A DNA stretch of 64,000 nt from Thermosipho sp. (in: thermotogales) (GTDB lineage: Bacteria; Thermotogota; Thermotogae; Thermotogales; Fervidobacteriaceae): NCBI GenBank assembly GCA_017656335.1, contig JACDOA010000002.1, forward strand, positions 124,001-188,000, written 5' to 3'. The position numbers were made by a program, and so were the translations under genes. The notes beneath the pieces were generated by a model. That model worked only from the letters and a program-made list of their open reading frames with translations, was not told the origin of the DNA and ran no database searches. Positions 27,011 through 36,558 of the stretch are shown in pieces; the first letter of the stretch is position 1; the number at the start of each line of letters is the position of its first letter.

Positions 27011-29422
27011 TTGAAATTTGCAGATGATGATATTATATTAATTAAAAATATTCTGAAAGAAATAATTATGTATATTCAAAATCTGGAAAACACAATAAAC
27101 CAAATTAAAAAAAATCCAAAAAACAATCACTTAATTGTAAAAATAATAGAGACTTTACGCTCAATCATTGATTTATCTCATTTTATAAATTTAGATTTTC
27201 TTGTCGAAATTATAAGAAAACAAAATAAACATTTGAAAAATTTACAAACTATTGACAACAAAGATATCCACATTTTAGAACAATTGTTGCAGATCATTAA
27301 AAACACCTTTGATACAATCTCAAATTATGCAAATAAAAGCGACATGTCAGAAATAGATATTCCCCTAGAAGACATTAAAGATTCAAAAGAATACAAGGAA
27401 ATTATTAACTATCTTGAAAGCAGGGCTGCTTCAAAGGAAAAAAATAAAACTTCTTCTTTTTCATCATTAAACGAACTACTAGAAGAATATGCAGTTGAAT
27501 TGGAAGACAATATAACAAAATTGGAAAACGCATTATTAGATTATGAACAAAATCACAATAGTGAACTTTTAAAAGATATAATGAGATATTTTCATAGTAT
27601 AAAAGGTGGTTCGCGATTAATACTTTCTTTTCCCGAAAATTCAGATAATATTTCTTTGTTATACATAGAAAAAATTTCTCATAAATTTGAAGATTTGGTT
27701 CAAAAATCAATTAAAGAAAATATTGACTTACCTGTAAATTTATTATTTCAAGCTGTTGATTATTTAAAAACATTGAAAAATAGTTTTTTGCAAAATATTC
27801 CTTTTGACAAAGATAAAATTGATAAATTTTTACAAAATATTAATACATCTAAAATTCAGCATCCTGTGGAGAAAATTGAAATAAATGAAATCAGTAGGCC
27901 TACAGAAACCATATCAGAAACTTTAATAAATTTGATCTCTCAATTTCTTGAATTTCTTAACGTGTTAAAAGAAAATCCCGAATTAAAAGAAAATGCTTTA
28001 TATTCTATTCTTCCCATTAAAAATGGTCTGGAATTGTTAAAAAATAAAGATTTAATAGAGATTTTAAACAGTGCTGAATCATCAATTAAACAAAATGATT
28101 TTGATCAAGCATATCAAACAATCAGCAAGTTATATAATATATTAAAACAAACTGATAAAACATCAATAGAAAAAACAGACATTGAACTAAAAGAGGCAGA
28201 AAAAAACAAAAAAGAGAGAGTTTTAGAAACTAAAGTAGATACAAAAACAAAATCTCCAATTTTAAAAGTTAATAGAAAAAAAATTGACAAATTAATAAAT
28301 CTAATTGAAGAATTAACAACTGTAAAGAATTTTTTATCCTATATTTTAAAAATGAATGTTATTCAGGATGAAAAAACAAAAAATAATGTTACAAGATTAA
28401 ATAAAATTATTTCCGAACTTTACAATGTAGCAATTTCCATAAGAATGGTTCCAGTTGGGGATTTATTTAGCATGTTTAGAAGAACTATTAGAGATTTATC
28501 AATAAAGCTAAGTAAAAAGGTCAATTTGATTATAAAAGGAAGTGAAGTAGAAATAGACAAAAATATTATTGAAATAATTGAAGATCCATTAACTCATCTT
28601 GTAAGAAATGCAATCGATCATGGAATTGAACCTCCGCAGGAAAGATTAAAACTTGGAAAAAATGAGGAAGGAGAAATTGTACTCAACGCATATTATTCTG
28701 GAAATTTTGTAAATATTGAAGTAATAGACGATGGAAAGGGAATAAATCCTGAAATGGTTAGAGCAAAAGCCCTTGAAAAAAATTTAATTTCTCCTGAAGA
28801 AGTTATGAATATTTCTGATGAACAAATAATTAATTATATATTTGAACCAGGTTTCTCAACCTCAAACAATATCAATGAAATTTCAGGAAGAGGTTTTGGT
28901 TTAGATATTGTTAAAAATACTATTGAAAAAATTGGAGGGAAAATTTATATTGAATCAAAGGTTGGAAAAGGCACAAAAATAACATTACAATTGCCTTTAA
29001 CTTTATTTATTGTAAGAGGTTTGCTTGTAGAAATAGAAAATTTCAAATTTATAATACCAATGGAATTTGTACATGAAATATTTAAATTAAATTCAAGCAA
29101 AATATATTCCCATAAAGAAATATATTTCACTAAAATAAGAAATAAAATTGTTCCTGTGATATTCGGTGATACTATAATTGAAAATTTTGAATTTAATAAA
29201 AAAGAGTATCTTGTTAACAATGATTTGATTAATTTAGTTTTAATTGATAATGTTGAATATGGAACAGTTGCTCTTGTAGTTAATAAAATAATAGAAGAAA
29301 ATGAATATTTGATTAAAAATATTCCTGAAATTAGTACTAATAATAACCTCTTATTTGGCGCAACAATAATAGAAGATGGAACAGTTGTTCCTATATTAAA
29401 CCTTATTGAGCTGGTGATATGA
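27011..29422 (+). CDS. cheA: CheA histidine kinase
   Basis: This is the kinase core of the chemosensory system, about 803 residues. The N-terminal 140 residues form a helical bundle with the look of an HPt domain but no phospho-histidine (LRSIIDLSHF where the motif would be). A true HPt domain follows, with the phosphorylatable histidine in YFHSIKGGSRL (about residue 195). Then come a long linker, the dimerisation helices (INRKKIDKLINLIEELT), the ATP-binding domain (VRNAIDHGIE, DDGKGINPE, GRGFGLDIVK) and a C-terminal CheW-like domain. The TTG at 27011, 6 bases after AGGTG, is a better start than the GTG at 27002. It is coupled to parA by overlapping codons. Confidence 0.92.
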   Translation: MKFADDDIILIKNILKEIIMYIQNLENTINQIKKNPKNNHLIVKIIETLRSIIDLSHFINLDFLVEIIRKQNKHLKNLQTIDNKDIHILEQLLQIIKNTFDTISNYANKSDMSEIDIPLEDIKDSKEYKEIINYLESRAASKEKNKTSSFSSLNELLEEYAVELEDNITKLENALLDYEQNHNSELLKDIMRYFHSIKGGSRLILSFPENSDNISLLYIEKISHKFEDLVQKSIKENIDLPVNLLFQAVDYLKTLKNSFLQNIPFDKDKIDKFLQNINTSKIQHPVEKIEINEISRPTETISETLINLISQFLEFLNVLKENPELKENALYSILPIKNGLELLKNKDLIEILNSAESSIKQNDFDQAYQTISKLYNILKQTDKTSIEKTDIELKEAEKNKKERVLETKVDTKTKSPILKVNRKKIDKLINLIEELTTVKNFLSYILKMNVIQDEKTKNNVTRLNKIISELYNVAISIRMVPVGDLFSMFRRTIRDLSIKLSKKVNLIIKGSEVEIDKNIIEIIEDPLTHLVRNAIDHGIEPPQERLKLGKNEEGEIVLNAYYSGNFVNIEVIDDGKGINPEMVRAKALEKNLISPEEVMNISDEQIINYIFEPGFSTSNNINEISGRGFGLDIVKNTIEKIGGKIYIESKVGKGTKITLQLPLTLFIVRGLLVEIENFKFIIPMEFVHEIFKLNSSKIYSHKEIYFTKIRNKIVPVIFGDTIIENFEFNKKEYLVNNDLINLVLIDNVEYGTVALVVNKIIEENEYLIKNIPEISTNNNLLFGATIIEDGTVVPILNLIELVI

Positions 29423-30204
29423 TGGCAAAAACCATTGTATTCTCTAACCGAAAAGGAGGGACTGGAAAAACTACATTATCTTTTAATATAGCAAGTTATT
29501 TGGCTAATAAGAAATATAGAACGTTGCTTATTGATCTTGATTCTCAAGCTCATAGTACTATCCATGCTGGTTTGAACGTTTTTAAATTAAAATATACCAT
29601 TTATGAAGTTCTAATAGAATTTATTAAAAACAAAAAAGTTAATAAAGATGTTATTATAAAAACAAGTAAACTTGATTTAATCCCATCAAATGAAAATATA
29701 GCTGCTTTGGAAATTGAACTTTCAAATTTTAAAAATCAAAATTCAATTTTAAAAGATTTTCTGATTGAATTTGAAAAGGATTATGATTTTATTATTATTG
29801 ATACTCCTCCTTCTTTGGGGCTAATCACAATAAATGCTTTGGTAGCATCTGATTACCTTATTATTCCAGTAAAATTAGATTTTTTCTCCTTAGTTGGAAT
29901 TGCAAATATGATGAACATTTATTATAAAATCAATTCAATGTATGCGCCAAATCTGAAATTACTTGGAATAATTCCTGTAAATCTGAATTCTAGAGCAAAA
30001 ATATCAAAGGAAGTTTTCAAAGAAATTGAAAATACTTTTGGTAAAGATAAATTATTTCCATTTTTAAAACAGGACATTAAGTTTGTTGAAGCGTCAAGCC
30101 ATGGTTTGCCAATTTTTAAATATTCCCCAAAATCTAGTGGTAGTGAAGCTATTAGAAAAATCTCAAAAGAACTGCTTAGGAGGATTAGTAACCTTGAAAA
30201 ATAA
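29419..30204 (+). CDS. parA: ParA/Soj-family ATPase in the chemosensory operon
   Basis: This 261-residue deviant-Walker ATPase of the ParA/MinD superfamily has KGGTGKTT (about 12-19) with the signature lysine, LLIDLDSQAHST and IIIDTPPSLGLITINAL. Such proteins form ATP-dependent dimers on the nucleoid and move or space a partner-bound cargo. It starts inside the cheA stop (ATGATG), so it is translationally tied to the kinase. Relatives inside chemotaxis operons (PpfA, ParC types) position chemoreceptor clusters. The next gene has a ParB-like N-terminal motif and would be the natural stimulator of this ATPase. A chromosome or plasmid partition role is less likely here. Confidence 0.92.
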   Translation: MMAKTIVFSNRKGGTGKTTLSFNIASYLANKKYRTLLIDLDSQAHSTIHAGLNVFKLKYTIYEVLIEFIKNKKVNKDVIIKTSKLDLIPSNENIAALEIELSNFKNQNSILKDFLIEFEKDYDFIIIDTPPSLGLITINALVASDYLIIPVKLDFFSLVGIANMMNIYYKINSMYAPNLKLLGIIPVNLNSRAKISKEVFKEIENTFGKDKLFPFLKQDIKFVEASSHGLPIFKYSPKSSGSEAIRKISKELLRRISNLEK

Positions 30205-30508
30205 CACTAAATTACTTGGAAGAGGACTTGATAACCTATTTGATAATACCATTGAAGATCAGTTTTTTGATAAAGCTTTAAAAGATGATGAAAATGGAAA
30301 TTATTTATTTGCTTTTCACTATTATATGAAAGTAGTTGAATTAAATGGAAAATTGAAAGCAAAAGCCTTAAACAATGCAGCGGTAATTTTAGCCGAAAAT
30401 GGTTTTTCATCAAAAGCTATTGAGTTATTGAAGGAAGCACTCAAAATAGACAGTAATAATTCAGAAATAAAATACAATTTAAATTCTCTTTTAAGTGAGG
30501 CAGAATAA
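30194..30508 (+). CDS. Small TPR protein with ParB-like N-terminal motif
   Basis: This is a protein of about 104 residues. TTG at 30194 lies 10 bases after AGGAGG and overlaps the end of parA by 11 bases; no ATG fits. Its first 20 residues contain LLGRGLDNLF, which closely matches the N-terminal ParA-stimulating motif of ParB/Spo0J (usually LGRGLDALF with basic residues before it). Instead of the ParB nuclease-like and helix-turn-helix domains, the rest is two to three TPR-like helix pairs (FAFHYYMKVVEL, ALNNAAVILAENG, AIELLKEALKI). The likely job, by inference, is to link ParA to the signalling cluster. The motif is short, so coincidence is possible. Confidence 0.8.
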   Translation: MKNNTKLLGRGLDNLFDNTIEDQFFDKALKDDENGNYLFAFHYYMKVVELNGKLKAKALNNAAVILAENGFSSKAIELLKEALKIDSNNSEIKYNLNSLLSEAE

Positions 30509-30510
30509 AA

Positions 30511-31995
30511 ATGATTGTAGGAATTGATTTTGGAACCGTTAATTCTTCTGTTTCATTCATTGATGATGATCTAAAACCCCAAATAATTGTAAACGAAAGA
30601 GGAGTAAGATTAACTCCTTCTGTTGTTTATTTTAAAAATTCTGAAGAAGTTATAGTAGGTGAGATAGCTAAATCACAAAGATTAGTTAAACCAGAGCAAA
30701 CAATTTTATTAGTAAAAAGAAAGATTGGAGAAGATTATAAATACAATATTTTTGAATGCGAATATTCTCCTCCAGAAATTGCTTCGTTTATTTTTAGAAA
30801 ATTAAAGCAATATGCTTCAGATTATTTAAATAAAGAAATTAATCAGGCTGTAATTACTGTTCCAGCATACTTTGATGACAATCAAAGACAAGGGGTACTA
30901 CTAGCCGCTAAATTAGCAGGAATGGAAGTTGTAAAATTACTTAATGAACCAACTGCAGCCGCATTAGCCTACAATCTTGACCCTACAATTGATCAAAATG
31001 TATTGGTTTTAGATTTTGGAGGAGGTACATTTGACTTAACTTTGTTAAACTCCCATAACGGTATTTACAAAGTTTTATCTACGAAAGGGAATACGAATCT
31101 TGGAGGTATTGATTTTGACAAAGTTATTGTTGATTGGATTTTAGACACTATAAAAAAGAAAGATGGAATTGATTTATCAAACGATACAGTAGCATTACAA
31201 CAAATATGGAATGCCGCAGAAAAAGCTAAAATAGATCTTTCAAGTGTTGAAGAAACCAATATTGTAATTCCATACATTGCAATAAATGAAAATGGACCAT
31301 ATCATATAAACATTACATTAACAAGAGGGAGATTTGAAAATCTTTCTATTAATTTACTATTTAAAGCAAAAAAGCTGATTTTGGAAGTATTAAAAGATGC
31401 TAATCTTACTCCTGATCAAATAGACAAAGTAATTCTTGCAGGAGGAACTTCAAGAATCCCTGCCTTTAAAAAAACAATTAAAAATATTTTCGAAAAATCT
31501 GAAATTTTGGGAACCATAAACCCTGATGAAGTTGTAGCTCTAGGTGCTGCTGTTCAAGCAGGTATAATAGAGGGAAAATTACAAAATATTGAATTAAAAG
31601 ATATTGTTTCTCATACTCTGGGAATTTTGAATGATGATGGACAATTTGTTCCAATAATAGAAAAAGGAACATTTTATCCAACTTCATCAACCAAAATGTT
31701 TACAAATACCAGAGATAATCAGAATTCTGTGATAATAAAAGTCTTACAGGAACATAATGATAATTTAATTGAACTTGGAAATTTAGAATATGTTTCAGAA
31801 TTCTACTGGAGAAAAGAAGAAGCAAATATCTCCGTGACTTTTTATATTGATATAAACGGTGTTTTAAAAGTAATTGCTGAGGATCTTGACCATGGAAACA
31901 AAAAAGAATTAAACCTTAAAAATCCTTTTTTAGAATTAAGAAACATAAATATTGAAGAAAAAAAGAAATTCCTTGAAAAAATTAATGTTTTATAA
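30511..31995 (+). CDS. Lidless Hsp70/DnaK-like ATPase in the chemosensory operon
   Basis: This 494-residue Hsp70-family protein has the full ATPase domain: phosphate-1 motif GIDFGTVNSSV, the DnaK-like NEPTAAALAYN, phosphate-2 DFGGGTFDL, and adenosine motif LAGGTSRIPA. It continues with a shortened beta domain starting near VSHTLGILND. The alpha-helical lid and disordered tail of housekeeping DnaK (about 600-640 residues) are missing. It begins 2 bases after the TPR gene, in the middle of the signalling operon, and no DnaJ or GrpE gene is near. A role in assembling, anchoring or sensing through the array is inference; a general chaperone role is less likely. Confidence 0.87.
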   Translation: MIVGIDFGTVNSSVSFIDDDLKPQIIVNERGVRLTPSVVYFKNSEEVIVGEIAKSQRLVKPEQTILLVKRKIGEDYKYNIFECEYSPPEIASFIFRKLKQYASDYLNKEINQAVITVPAYFDDNQRQGVLLAAKLAGMEVVKLLNEPTAAALAYNLDPTIDQNVLVLDFGGGTFDLTLLNSHNGIYKVLSTKGNTNLGGIDFDKVIVDWILDTIKKKDGIDLSNDTVALQQIWNAAEKAKIDLSSVEETNIVIPYIAINENGPYHINITLTRGRFENLSINLLFKAKKLILEVLKDANLTPDQIDKVILAGGTSRIPAFKKTIKNIFEKSEILGTINPDEVVALGAAVQAGIIEGKLQNIELKDIVSHTLGILNDDGQFVPIIEKGTFYPTSSTKMFTNTRDNQNSVIIKVLQEHNDNLIELGNLEYVSEFYWRKEEANISVTFYIDINGVLKVIAEDLDHGNKKELNLKNPFLELRNINIEEKKKFLEKINVL

Positions 31996-32018
31996 AAAAT
32001 CCATAAGGGGTGAAAATT

Positions 32019-33974
32019 ATGGAAAGAAAAAAATTAGAAGTTCCAGAAGAACTTAAGAAAAAAAGAACCGGAATTAAAGAAAAAGTAGGTTTAGAAGATT
32101 TAAACAAAAAGAAAGAAGAGGTAAGAAGAAAAGCACAAGAAAGAATAAATCAAAGAAATATTGCTAAAAGACAAGCTTTATCAGAAAGAATTGCTTCTGC
32201 TGCACAAGAACTGTTGGTCGGCATCGAAGAAGCATCTTCAGCTGTAGAAGAACTTTCTGGAGCAATTGAAGAGTTCTCTTCAAGTGCTGAACAAACTTCA
32301 AGTGCAGCACAAGAATCCAAGGCAGCTATTGAACAAATTTCAAAAAGTATAAATTCAATAAAAGAAAATATTAAAGAATTGGTTGAATCCTCCAAAATTT
32401 CGCAACAAAGGATTTTATTTATGATTGATAATCTCAACAATTTAATTTCTATTGTGAATGAATCTGCCGAAAAAAACAAGGAGGCTGCTAATTTATTATC
32501 CCAACTTGAAAAAGAATCAAAGAAAATTATTGAAATAGTTGAAGTTGTATCCAATATAGCAGATCAAACTAATTTACTCGCATTAAACGCTGCGATTGAA
32601 GCTGCCAAAGCTGGAGAATATGGAGCAGGATTTTCTGTAGTTGCAGATGAAATACGAAGACTTGCCGAAACTTCGCAAAATTCAGCGGGAGAAATTGCAA
32701 AATTTGTAGAACAAATTGAAAAAAGTCTTTCTTCTGTTTCAGAAATGATAAATAAAATAGTTTCTGATTCAAACTCTCAGGTTAAATTGGGGATTGATAT
32801 TTCAAATGAATTAAGTAAAATATCCGATAATTTTGATCAAATTGTTCAACATATGCTAGATACTCAATTAGATTTTGATGAAATTGTTGAATTAACTAAT
32901 AAATTGTTAGATCAATCTCTTACAGTTGAAAGTGGTGCATTGCAAATTAGTTCTGCAGCAGAACAATCTGCAACTGCCTTAAACCAACAGGTAAAAGGCT
33001 TTTCAGAAGTTAGGACTACTGCTCAAGCTTTAGTTGAACTTGCTGAAGAATTAAAAACAACTTCTGACATTTCTAAAATTGTTGATTTTTTAGCCTCTTC
33101 ATCCGATGAGTTATCATTTAACATTCAAGAATTGCTTAGTGCATCCGAAGAAATTAATTCTGGCCTTGAGCAACTTAGAAAAGGTACTCAACTTCTTTTA
33201 GAAGCGTCTAAAAATAGTTCCAAAATAATTGAAACTCTTTCTAAAAAAGCTTTCTCACTGAACAATATCATAGAAAATGATATTAAATTTTTGCAAGAAA
33301 CGGTAAATATGCTTAACAATAACAAAGATAATATTTCAAAATTAATAAATAATATCAAAACGATTTCCGAAGACTATCAAAACTCTTCTAAAAACATGTT
33401 AGAACTTTCAGAAAAAACTAGGAAAATTGAAAAGTTCATTGATCTCATTGAAAAGGTTACAATTCAAACCAATATGCTTGCAATAAGCGGTTTAATAGAA
33501 GCTGCTAGAGCTGGGGAATATGGAAAGGGCTTTGAAGTAGTTTCTACAGATATAAGGAATTTATCAGAAGACACCTCTACAAATGCTGAAAATATCAAAG
33601 AATTAATTAACAACATTTTATACTTCATCAATAATTTAACGCTTGAAATATCCAATTCTTCAAGGGAATCTATCTCCGAAGTTTCAAAAGCTCAGGAATC
33701 TTTTAAAATTGTTGAAGAATTAAATGAAAAAATCTCTCTATTTAACAATTTCTTTGAAAATATTTCTAAAGAATTTGAACAAATTTCAGTTGCAATTGAA
33801 CAAAACAGTAAATCTGTAGAACAAATCTCGTCTGCGGTGGAACAATCTAGCTCGGCAATTGAAGAATCCACAAAAGCTTCAGAGCAACAAGTCATAGCTT
33901 TAAACCAACTTTCAAAGGCCATAGAAGAAATAATTGAGATTAATGAAGAATTAAGACAAAGCTTGGAGGTGTGA
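32019..33974 (+). CDS. Soluble chemoreceptor with two signalling hairpins
   Basis: This 651-residue methyl-accepting-type receptor has no membrane segment and no recognisable ligand domain. A basic N-terminal stretch (residues 1-55, rich in Lys and Arg) is followed by long coiled coils. Two kinase-control hairpin tips are present: [20 protein letters not shown] (about 181-200) and [20 protein letters not shown] (about 481-500), exactly 300 residues apart. The Ser/Glu/Gln-rich flanks ([36 protein letters not shown]) resemble methylation-helix packing. ATG at 32019 is 8 bases after AAGGGG. Dual-hairpin soluble receptors are known in some proteobacterial systems; here it is the only receptor in the operon. 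Confidence 0.9.
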   Translation: MERKKLEVPEELKKKRTGIKEKVGLEDLNKKKEEVRRKAQERINQRNIAKRQALSERIASAAQELLVGIEEASSAVEELSGAIEEFSSSAEQTSSAAQESKAAIEQISKSINSIKENIKELVESSKISQQRILFMIDNLNNLISIVNESAEKNKEAANLLSQLEKESKKIIEIVEVVSNIADQTNLLALNAAIEAAKAGEYGAGFSVVADEIRRLAETSQNSAGEIAKFVEQIEKSLSSVSEMINKIVSDSNSQVKLGIDISNELSKISDNFDQIVQHMLDTQLDFDEIVELTNKLLDQSLTVESGALQISSAAEQSATALNQQVKGFSEVRTTAQALVELAEELKTTSDISKIVDFLASSSDELSFNIQELLSASEEINSGLEQLRKGTQLLLEASKNSSKIIETLSKKAFSLNNIIENDIKFLQETVNMLNNNKDNISKLINNIKTISEDYQNSSKNMLELSEKTRKIEKFIDLIEKVTIQTNMLAISGLIEAARAGEYGKGFEVVSTDIRNLSEDTSTNAENIKELINNILYFINNLTLEISNSSRESISEVSKAQESFKIVEELNEKISLFNNFFENISKEFEQISVAIEQNSKSVEQISSAVEQSSSAIEESTKASEQQVIALNQLSKAIEEIIEINEELRQSLEV

Positions 33975-33977
33975 TTA

Positions 33978-35465
33978 ATGAACACCTCTCAACTTTTTGT
34001 TTCTTTTACCATATCAAATCAAAGATTTGCTGTGCCATTAAAATATACAAAAGAAATTGTTGATTCATTATCTATAACAAAAATCCCCATGACTTCGAGT
34101 TTTGTTGAAGGAATAGCAAACTATAGAGGCGAAATAATTCCTGTTTTGAATTTGTATGTTTTAATAAAAAAGAAAAAAATAAACACCAAACATAAATTTT
34201 TAATCCTGGAAATAAACAATAAAATTATTGGATTAACAATCTCCTCAAGCGAAGAAATTCTCGGTATTTCTCCAGAAGAAATTGAACAAAAATCAGAAAA
34301 TGAGTTAATATCAGGAATATTTCATAAAAATGAAAATGTATATTTCATTCTAAATACTGAAAAATTAATTGAAAAATTATCATCAAAAAATCTTAAGAAA
34401 AAATCAACCAAACCATTTGTAAAAAAGGAGCAAATAGAACAAATAACTGAAAAAAAAGATTATTTTAAAATTTTGACTTTTAAATTAAATAACAATTTAT
34501 ATGCATTTCAACTAAAAGACGTCGAAGAAATTATTAGCTACAGAGAAATTAATTTTGCTCCAAATCTACCTTCATATGTGGAAGGAATAATTAAAAATAG
34601 AAATTATTTGACTCCTGTCATTAATACAAAATCATTATTGGAATTTAATAACACAGAATACCTGACAAATTCAAAAATAATTTTCTTGAAATTAAATAAT
34701 TCTCTAGTAGGAACATTGGTAGACTCTGTTGAAAATATATTAAATGTTGACAAACAAGATATATTAAATACACCATTTTCTACAGAAAAAAATTCTGAAC
34801 TTAAGGGAATAATTGAAATTAATGGAAAATTAATCATGTTGATCGACATTCTTTCTTACTTAAAAGAAGATCTATTATTTTTAGAAAAAGAATTTAAAAA
34901 AGAACAAACTCTTAAAAAACCAAAAAAGCAACTTCAATATGTTATAATTAAGCTAAATAATGATATTTTTGCAATTTCTATAGAAAATATTCTTGAAATT
35001 TTCTCATCAAATAATATTACCAAAATCCCAAATTCAAAATCTTCATTTGAAGGACTTTTGAACTATCGAGGAAATATCATTCCAGTAGTAAATTTAAGAA
35101 AGAAACTTACAAATACTTCTTCCAAACAAAAAAACTACAAATTTCTAATATGTAAAATTAATGATCAACAAATTGCTTTGCTTGTAGATGAAGTAATAGA
35201 TACAAGATCATATTACGAAGAACAAATAAGAGATATTCCTGAATTAGGAAGAAAATCAAACAAAATAAAGAAAGCAATAAAAGATTCTACAAATACTATC
35301 TTGATCCTTGAAATCGACAAATTACTAACTTCAAAAGAAAAAATTAATATAGAGGAACTTTCGAAAGAGAAGGATATATCTTCTTTATCACAAGAAAGTA
35401 TAGATCCAAAAAAAACAAAAGAAAAAAAGAAAAAATCGAACATAAAATTAAAACGTTTAAAATGA
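33978..35465 (+). CDS. Triple-CheW coupling protein
   Basis: This 495-residue protein is built of three CheW-like domains in tandem, at about 5-140, 162-298 and 319-455. Each shows the CheW pattern of a start such as LFVSFTISNQRFAVPL, a VEGIANYRGEIIPVLNL-type turn and a closing beta region. A lysine-rich tail ends the protein (KKTKEKKKKS). CheW joins receptors to CheA; three fused copies could bridge several receptor or kinase units, perhaps matching the two-hairpin receptor. The second copy is the most divergent (GIIKNRNYLTPVIN). No separate cheW gene is present in the operon. Confidence 0.9.
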   Translation: MNTSQLFVSFTISNQRFAVPLKYTKEIVDSLSITKIPMTSSFVEGIANYRGEIIPVLNLYVLIKKKKINTKHKFLILEINNKIIGLTISSSEEILGISPEEIEQKSENELISGIFHKNENVYFILNTEKLIEKLSSKNLKKKSTKPFVKKEQIEQITEKKDYFKILTFKLNNNLYAFQLKDVEEIISYREINFAPNLPSYVEGIIKNRNYLTPVINTKSLLEFNNTEYLTNSKIIFLKLNNSLVGTLVDSVENILNVDKQDILNTPFSTEKNSELKGIIEINGKLIMLIDILSYLKEDLLFLEKEFKKEQTLKKPKKQLQYVIIKLNNDIFAISIENILEIFSSNNITKIPNSKSSFEGLLNYRGNIIPVVNLRKKLTNTSSKQKNYKFLICKINDQQIALLVDEVIDTRSYYEEQIRDIPELGRKSNKIKKAIKDSTNTILILEIDKLLTSKEKINIEELSKEKDISSLSQESIDPKKTKEKKKKSNIKLKRLK

Positions 35466-35475
35466 AGGTGATTTT

Positions 35476-36546
35476 ATGAAAATTAAAGTATTAGTTGTAG
35501 ATGATTCTGCATTAACAAGGAAAATTTTGGAAAAAATAATCTCGTCCGATCCCGATTTAGAAGTAATTGATTTTGCAGAAAATGGGCTCGAAGCAATTGA
35601 AAAAGCAAGAAAACTCAAACCTGATGTGATTACGCTTGATGTCTTAATGCCAAAATTAGATGGGCTTAAAACATTAGAAACCTTAGTAAAAGAAAAAATT
35701 TGTCCCGTAATTATTCTGTCAGTAATAACTCAAGAGGGTGCTTTAGAAACTATTAAAGCATTGCAAATAGGCGCATTCGATGTTATACCTAAACCAAAAG
35801 GTGGTGGACCTTTTACTGTTGAAAGTATTTCATCAATTCTTATAAAAAAGATAAAGGAAGCATATCTGTATTCTAAAGATAAAAATGTTTTAAATAAACT
35901 TTCAAAAGAAATTGATATCGAGGAAAAACAGAAATTAAGTCTTGAACCATCATCAAGAGATAAAATAGACTTTTATGGCGTAGTTATAGGAATTTCAACT
36001 GGTGGACCCAAAACCATATATGATGTTCTTCCAAAATTACCAGCAGATCTAAATGCCTCTATATTTCTTATACAACACATGCCTTCTGGATTCACCAAAC
36101 AATACGCTGAAAGATTGGATAAATATTCTGAATTGAAAGTAGTTGAAGCAGAAGATGGAATGGAAGTTAAGCCTGGATATGTTTATGTAGGTAAAGCTGG
36201 ATATCACTTAAAAATAAGACAAGGTGGAAAAAACACACTTAAAATATGGCTTTCTAAATTTCCAGAACACTTATTTAAACCATCAGTCGATATTACTATG
36301 GAAAATGTACTTCAATTTTTTAAAGAAAAAACAATTGGTGTTTTAATGACTGGCATGGGAGACGATGGAGCAGAAGGTATGGTTAAAATAAAAAACACAG
36401 GTGGACTTACAATAGCTGAATCTGGAGAAACTGCTATCGTGTTTGGAATGCCCGCTGAAGCAATAAAAAGAGGTGGAGCAAATGTAATTTTACCTTCTTA
36501 TAAAATTGCAGACAAAATTATAGAAATAGTAAATAATAACAAGTGA
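35476..36546 (+). CDS. cheB: CheB receptor methylesterase/deamidase
   Basis: This 356-residue adaptation enzyme has an N-terminal receiver (VVDDSALTRK, phospho-acceptor Asp55 in ITLDVLMPKLDG) joined to the methylesterase domain. The catalytic triad is visible as Ser174 in GISTGGP, His201 in IQHMPSGF and Asp296 in TGMGDDGAEG. It pairs with the CheR gene at the operon start to reset receptor methylation. The ATG follows GAAGGTG and lies 10 bases after the triple-CheW gene. Confidence 0.95.
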   Translation: MKIKVLVVDDSALTRKILEKIISSDPDLEVIDFAENGLEAIEKARKLKPDVITLDVLMPKLDGLKTLETLVKEKICPVIILSVITQEGALETIKALQIGAFDVIPKPKGGGPFTVESISSILIKKIKEAYLYSKDKNVLNKLSKEIDIEEKQKLSLEPSSRDKIDFYGVVIGISTGGPKTIYDVLPKLPADLNASIFLIQHMPSGFTKQYAERLDKYSELKVVEAEDGMEVKPGYVYVGKAGYHLKIRQGGKNTLKIWLSKFPEHLFKPSVDITMENVLQFFKEKTIGVLMTGMGDDGAEGMVKIKNTGGLTIAESGETAIVFGMPAEAIKRGGANVILPSYKIADKIIEIVNNNK

Positions 36547-36558
36547 GGAGTGATTATA

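Noticed and set aside
29419-30508. Chromosome or plasmid partition locus (parAB)
   Set aside because: The second gene lacks the ParB nuclease-like and helix-turn-helix domains, I see no parS-like repeats, and both genes are embedded in the che operon.
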